Notes under the pieces: model-generated | Seen by the model: the letters and a program-made list of their open reading frames with translations, nothing else | Told to the model about the DNA's origin: nothing | Databases searched by the model: none | Program-made: the position numbers and the translations under genes | Origin: CAIWHR01 sp963724975 | GTDB taxonomy: Bacteria; Pseudomonadota; Gammaproteobacteria; Burkholderiales; Casimicrobiaceae | Assembly: GCA_963724975.1 (NCBI GenBank) | Contig: CAVRXB010000005.1 | Location: forward strand, 310,001-374,000 | Reading direction: 5' to 3' | Length of the DNA stretch: 64,000 bases | Shown: one piece after another, positions 62,432-64,000 of the stretch | Layout of the letters: each line of letters opens with the position of its first letter | Position numbering within the stretch: the first letter of the stretch is position 1

Positions 62432-64000
62432 ACTTATTGTCTTTGACCTCCGTGAACTCCGCGTCCACGACTTTCTCTTCCTGCTTGCCGCCCGCACCAG
62501 CACCCGCTCCAGCGCCGCCTGGGCCCCCGGCCGCGTTCGCGGTGGCTGCCTCGGCTTCCTTTTGCGCCTGCGCGTACATGATCTCGCCGAGTTTTTGCGC
62601 TGCCTTGCCGAGCGCTTCCGCTTTCGCTTCGAGCGCATCCTTGGCGGCATCCTTTTCCTTCAGCAAGTCTTCGGCTTCCTTGAGGGCAGCCTCGATCTTG
62701 CTCTTTTCATCGGCGTCGACTTTGTCGCCGTATTCAGCGACGGACTTCTTCACGCTGTGCACGAGCGAGTCGAGCGCGTTGCGCGCCTGTACTGTCTCCA
62801 GTACCTTGCGGTCGTCTTCCGCGTGCGCTTCGGCATCCTTCACCATCGTCTGGATTTCGGATTCCGACAGGCCCGAGTTCGCCTTGATCGTGATCTTGTT
62901 TTCCTTGCCGGTCGCTTTGTCCTTGGCGTGGACGTGCATGATCCCGTTGGCGTCGATGTCGAACGTCACCTCGATCTGCGGCATGCCACGCGGCGCGGGC
63001 GGGATCCCTTCGAGGTTGAACTGGCCGAGGCTCTTGTTGCCGCTGGCGACGTCGCGCTCGCCCTGCAGGACGTGGATCGTCACCGCGCTCTGGTTGTCGT
63101 CCGCCGTCGAGAACACCTGCTGCGCCTTGGTCGGGATCGTCGTGTTCTTCTGGATGAGCTTGGTCATGACGCCACCCAGCGTTTCGATGCCAAGCGAAAG
63201 CGGCGTCACGTCGAGCAAGAGCACGTCCTTGACGTCGCCCTTCAGCACGCCGCCCTGGATCGCGGCACCCACTGCAACGGCCTCGTCCGGGTTCACGTCC
63301 TTGCGCGGCTCCTTGCCGAAGAACTCCTTCACCTTGTCCTGAACCTTGGGCATGCGCGTCTGGCCGCCCACCAGGATCACGTCGGAAACGTCGGACAGCT
63401 TGACCCCGGCGTCCTTGATCGCCATCCGGCACGGCTCGATCGTGCGCTCGATCAGCTCTTCGACGAGCGACTCGAACTTCGCGCGTGTGATCTTCATCGC
63501 AAGGTGCTTCGGTCCCGACTGGTCGGCCGTGATGTACGGCAGATTGATCTCGGTCTGCTGCGAGGACGACAGCTCGATCTTCGCCTTCTCGGCGGCGTCC
63601 TTGAGGCGCTGCAACGCAAGCACGTCATTCTTGAGATCGACGCCCGCCTCCTTCTTGTACTCGGTGACGATGTAGTCGATCAGGCGCTGGTCGAAATCCT
63701 CGCCGCCGAGAAACGTGTCGCCGTTGGTCGAGAGCACCTCGAACTGGTGCTCGCCTTCCACACTCGCGATTTCGATGATCGAGATATCGAAGGTACCGCC
63801 GCCCAGGTCGTAGACCGCGATCTTGCGGTCGCCCTCTTTCTTGTCGAGGCCGAAGGCGAGCGCCGCCGCGGTCGGCTCGTTGATGATCCGCTTCACGTCG
63901 AGACCGGCGATGCGTCCGGCGTCCTTCGTCCCTTGGCGTTGCGAGTCGTTGAAGTACGCCGGGACCGTAATTACGGCCTCGGTGACTTCCTCGCCGAGGT
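62430..64000 (-). CDS. dnaK: Chaperone DnaK (Hsp70), N terminus outside the window
   Basis: DnaK is the ATP-driven Hsp70 chaperone. About 523 C-terminal codons are present; the frame is open to the right edge. The visible N-terminal part reads EEVTEAVITVPAYFNDSQRQ, then LDVKRIINEPTAAALAFG and DLGGGTFDISI. VILVGGQTRMPKVQ completes the nucleotide-binding domain. The substrate-binding domain has LLLDVTPLSLGIETLGGVMT. The Gly/Ala-rich tail ends DAEFTEVKDNK. A Met start at 63896 is not used; that codon is an internal GTG (Val). dnaJ follows. Confidence 0.97.
   Translation of the reverse strand, partial: LGEEVTEAVITVPAYFNDSQRQGTKDAGRIAGLDVKRIINEPTAAALAFGLDKKEGDRKIAVYDLGGGTFDISIIEIASVEGEHQFEVLSTNGDTFLGGEDFDQRLIDYIVTEYKKEAGVDLKNDVLALQRLKDAAEKAKIELSSSQQTEINLPYITADQSGPKHLAMKITRAKFESLVEELIERTIEPCRMAIKDAGVKLSDVSDVILVGGQTRMPKVQDKVKEFFGKEPRKDVNPDEAVAVGAAIQGGVLKGDVKDVLLLDVTPLSLGIETLGGVMTKLIQKNTTIPTKAQQVFSTADDNQSAVTIHVLQGERDVASGNKSLGQFNLEGIPPAPRGMPQIEVTFDIDANGIMHVHAKDKATGKENKITIKANSGLSESEIQTMVKDAEAHAEDDRKVLETVQARNALDSLVHSVKKSVAEYGDKVDADEKSKIEAALKEAEDLLKEKDAAKDALEAKAEALGKAAQKLGEIMYAQAQKEAEAATANAAGGPGGAGAGAGAGGKQEEKVVDAEFTEVKDNK

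Overview
This 64 kb window is chromosomal DNA from a high-G+C proteobacterium, most likely a betaproteobacterium. Supporting signs are a bacterial GlnRS, an E. coli-type PurB, the queA-tgt-yajC-secD-secF block, a GlrK/lipoprotein/GlrR-type signalling operon, a 180-kDa NAD-glutamate dehydrogenase, and two secreted beta-helix proteins. The last, together with the secreted protein at 31.9 kb, recall environmental Usitatibacter/Casimicrobium-like lineages, but that finer placement is a guess. I see no prophage, insertion sequence, integrase, CRISPR array or rRNA. One tRNA (Leu, CAA) is present.

Layout. 0-6 kb: htpX, glnS, xseA, aroC (broken by one base). 6-13 kb: five uncharacterised membrane genes on the minus strand (DUF2157, DUF4401, GDYXXLXY, DUF2339, DUF3999), mostly with overlapping stops and starts. 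13-21 kb: an MFS-acyltransferase fusion with an ArsR-type regulator, thyA, a GlrR/lipoprotein/GlrK three-gene signalling operon, and folA. 21-34.6 kb: a DUF4337 protein, a large secreted LamG/sugar-dehydrogenase/FG-GAP protein (one frameshift), the NAD-glutamate dehydrogenase, a formylglycine sulfatase, tRNA-Leu, a secreted protein of unknown family, and a beta-helix protein. 34.8-41.2 kb: queuosine synthesis (queA, tgt), the Sec accessory complex (yajC, secD, secF) and a DedA protein. 41-43.4 kb: purB and a GST diverging from a shared promoter region. 43.4-54.4 kb: a carboxylate-uptake and activation neighbourhood with a DUF294 nucleotidyltransferase, a DnaQ-like exonuclease, Yip1, a TPR protein, a two-subunit sodium/solute symporter, acetyl-CoA synthetase and class I fumarase. 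54.5-64 kb: a GGDEF-EAL protein, a MobA/MocA-like nucleotidyltransferase, a second beta-helix protein, an orphan amino-acid-type binding protein, a HI0933-family flavoprotein, dnaJ and most of dnaK.

The strongest anomalies are these. (1) About twelve single-base frameshifts, ten of them within 43.7-49.8 kb and mostly at short homopolymers, which look more like sequence error than decay. (2) Three copies of the acs 3' end, two of them lying just beyond the acs stop, with substitutions that are mostly synonymous in the coding frame. (3) Two mutually exclusive hairpins plus a terminator between dnaK and dnaJ. (4) A pair of inverted DnaA-box-like sites with a palindrome between glnS and xseA. (5) The five-gene uncharacterised membrane operon, which is the best candidate here for an undescribed system.
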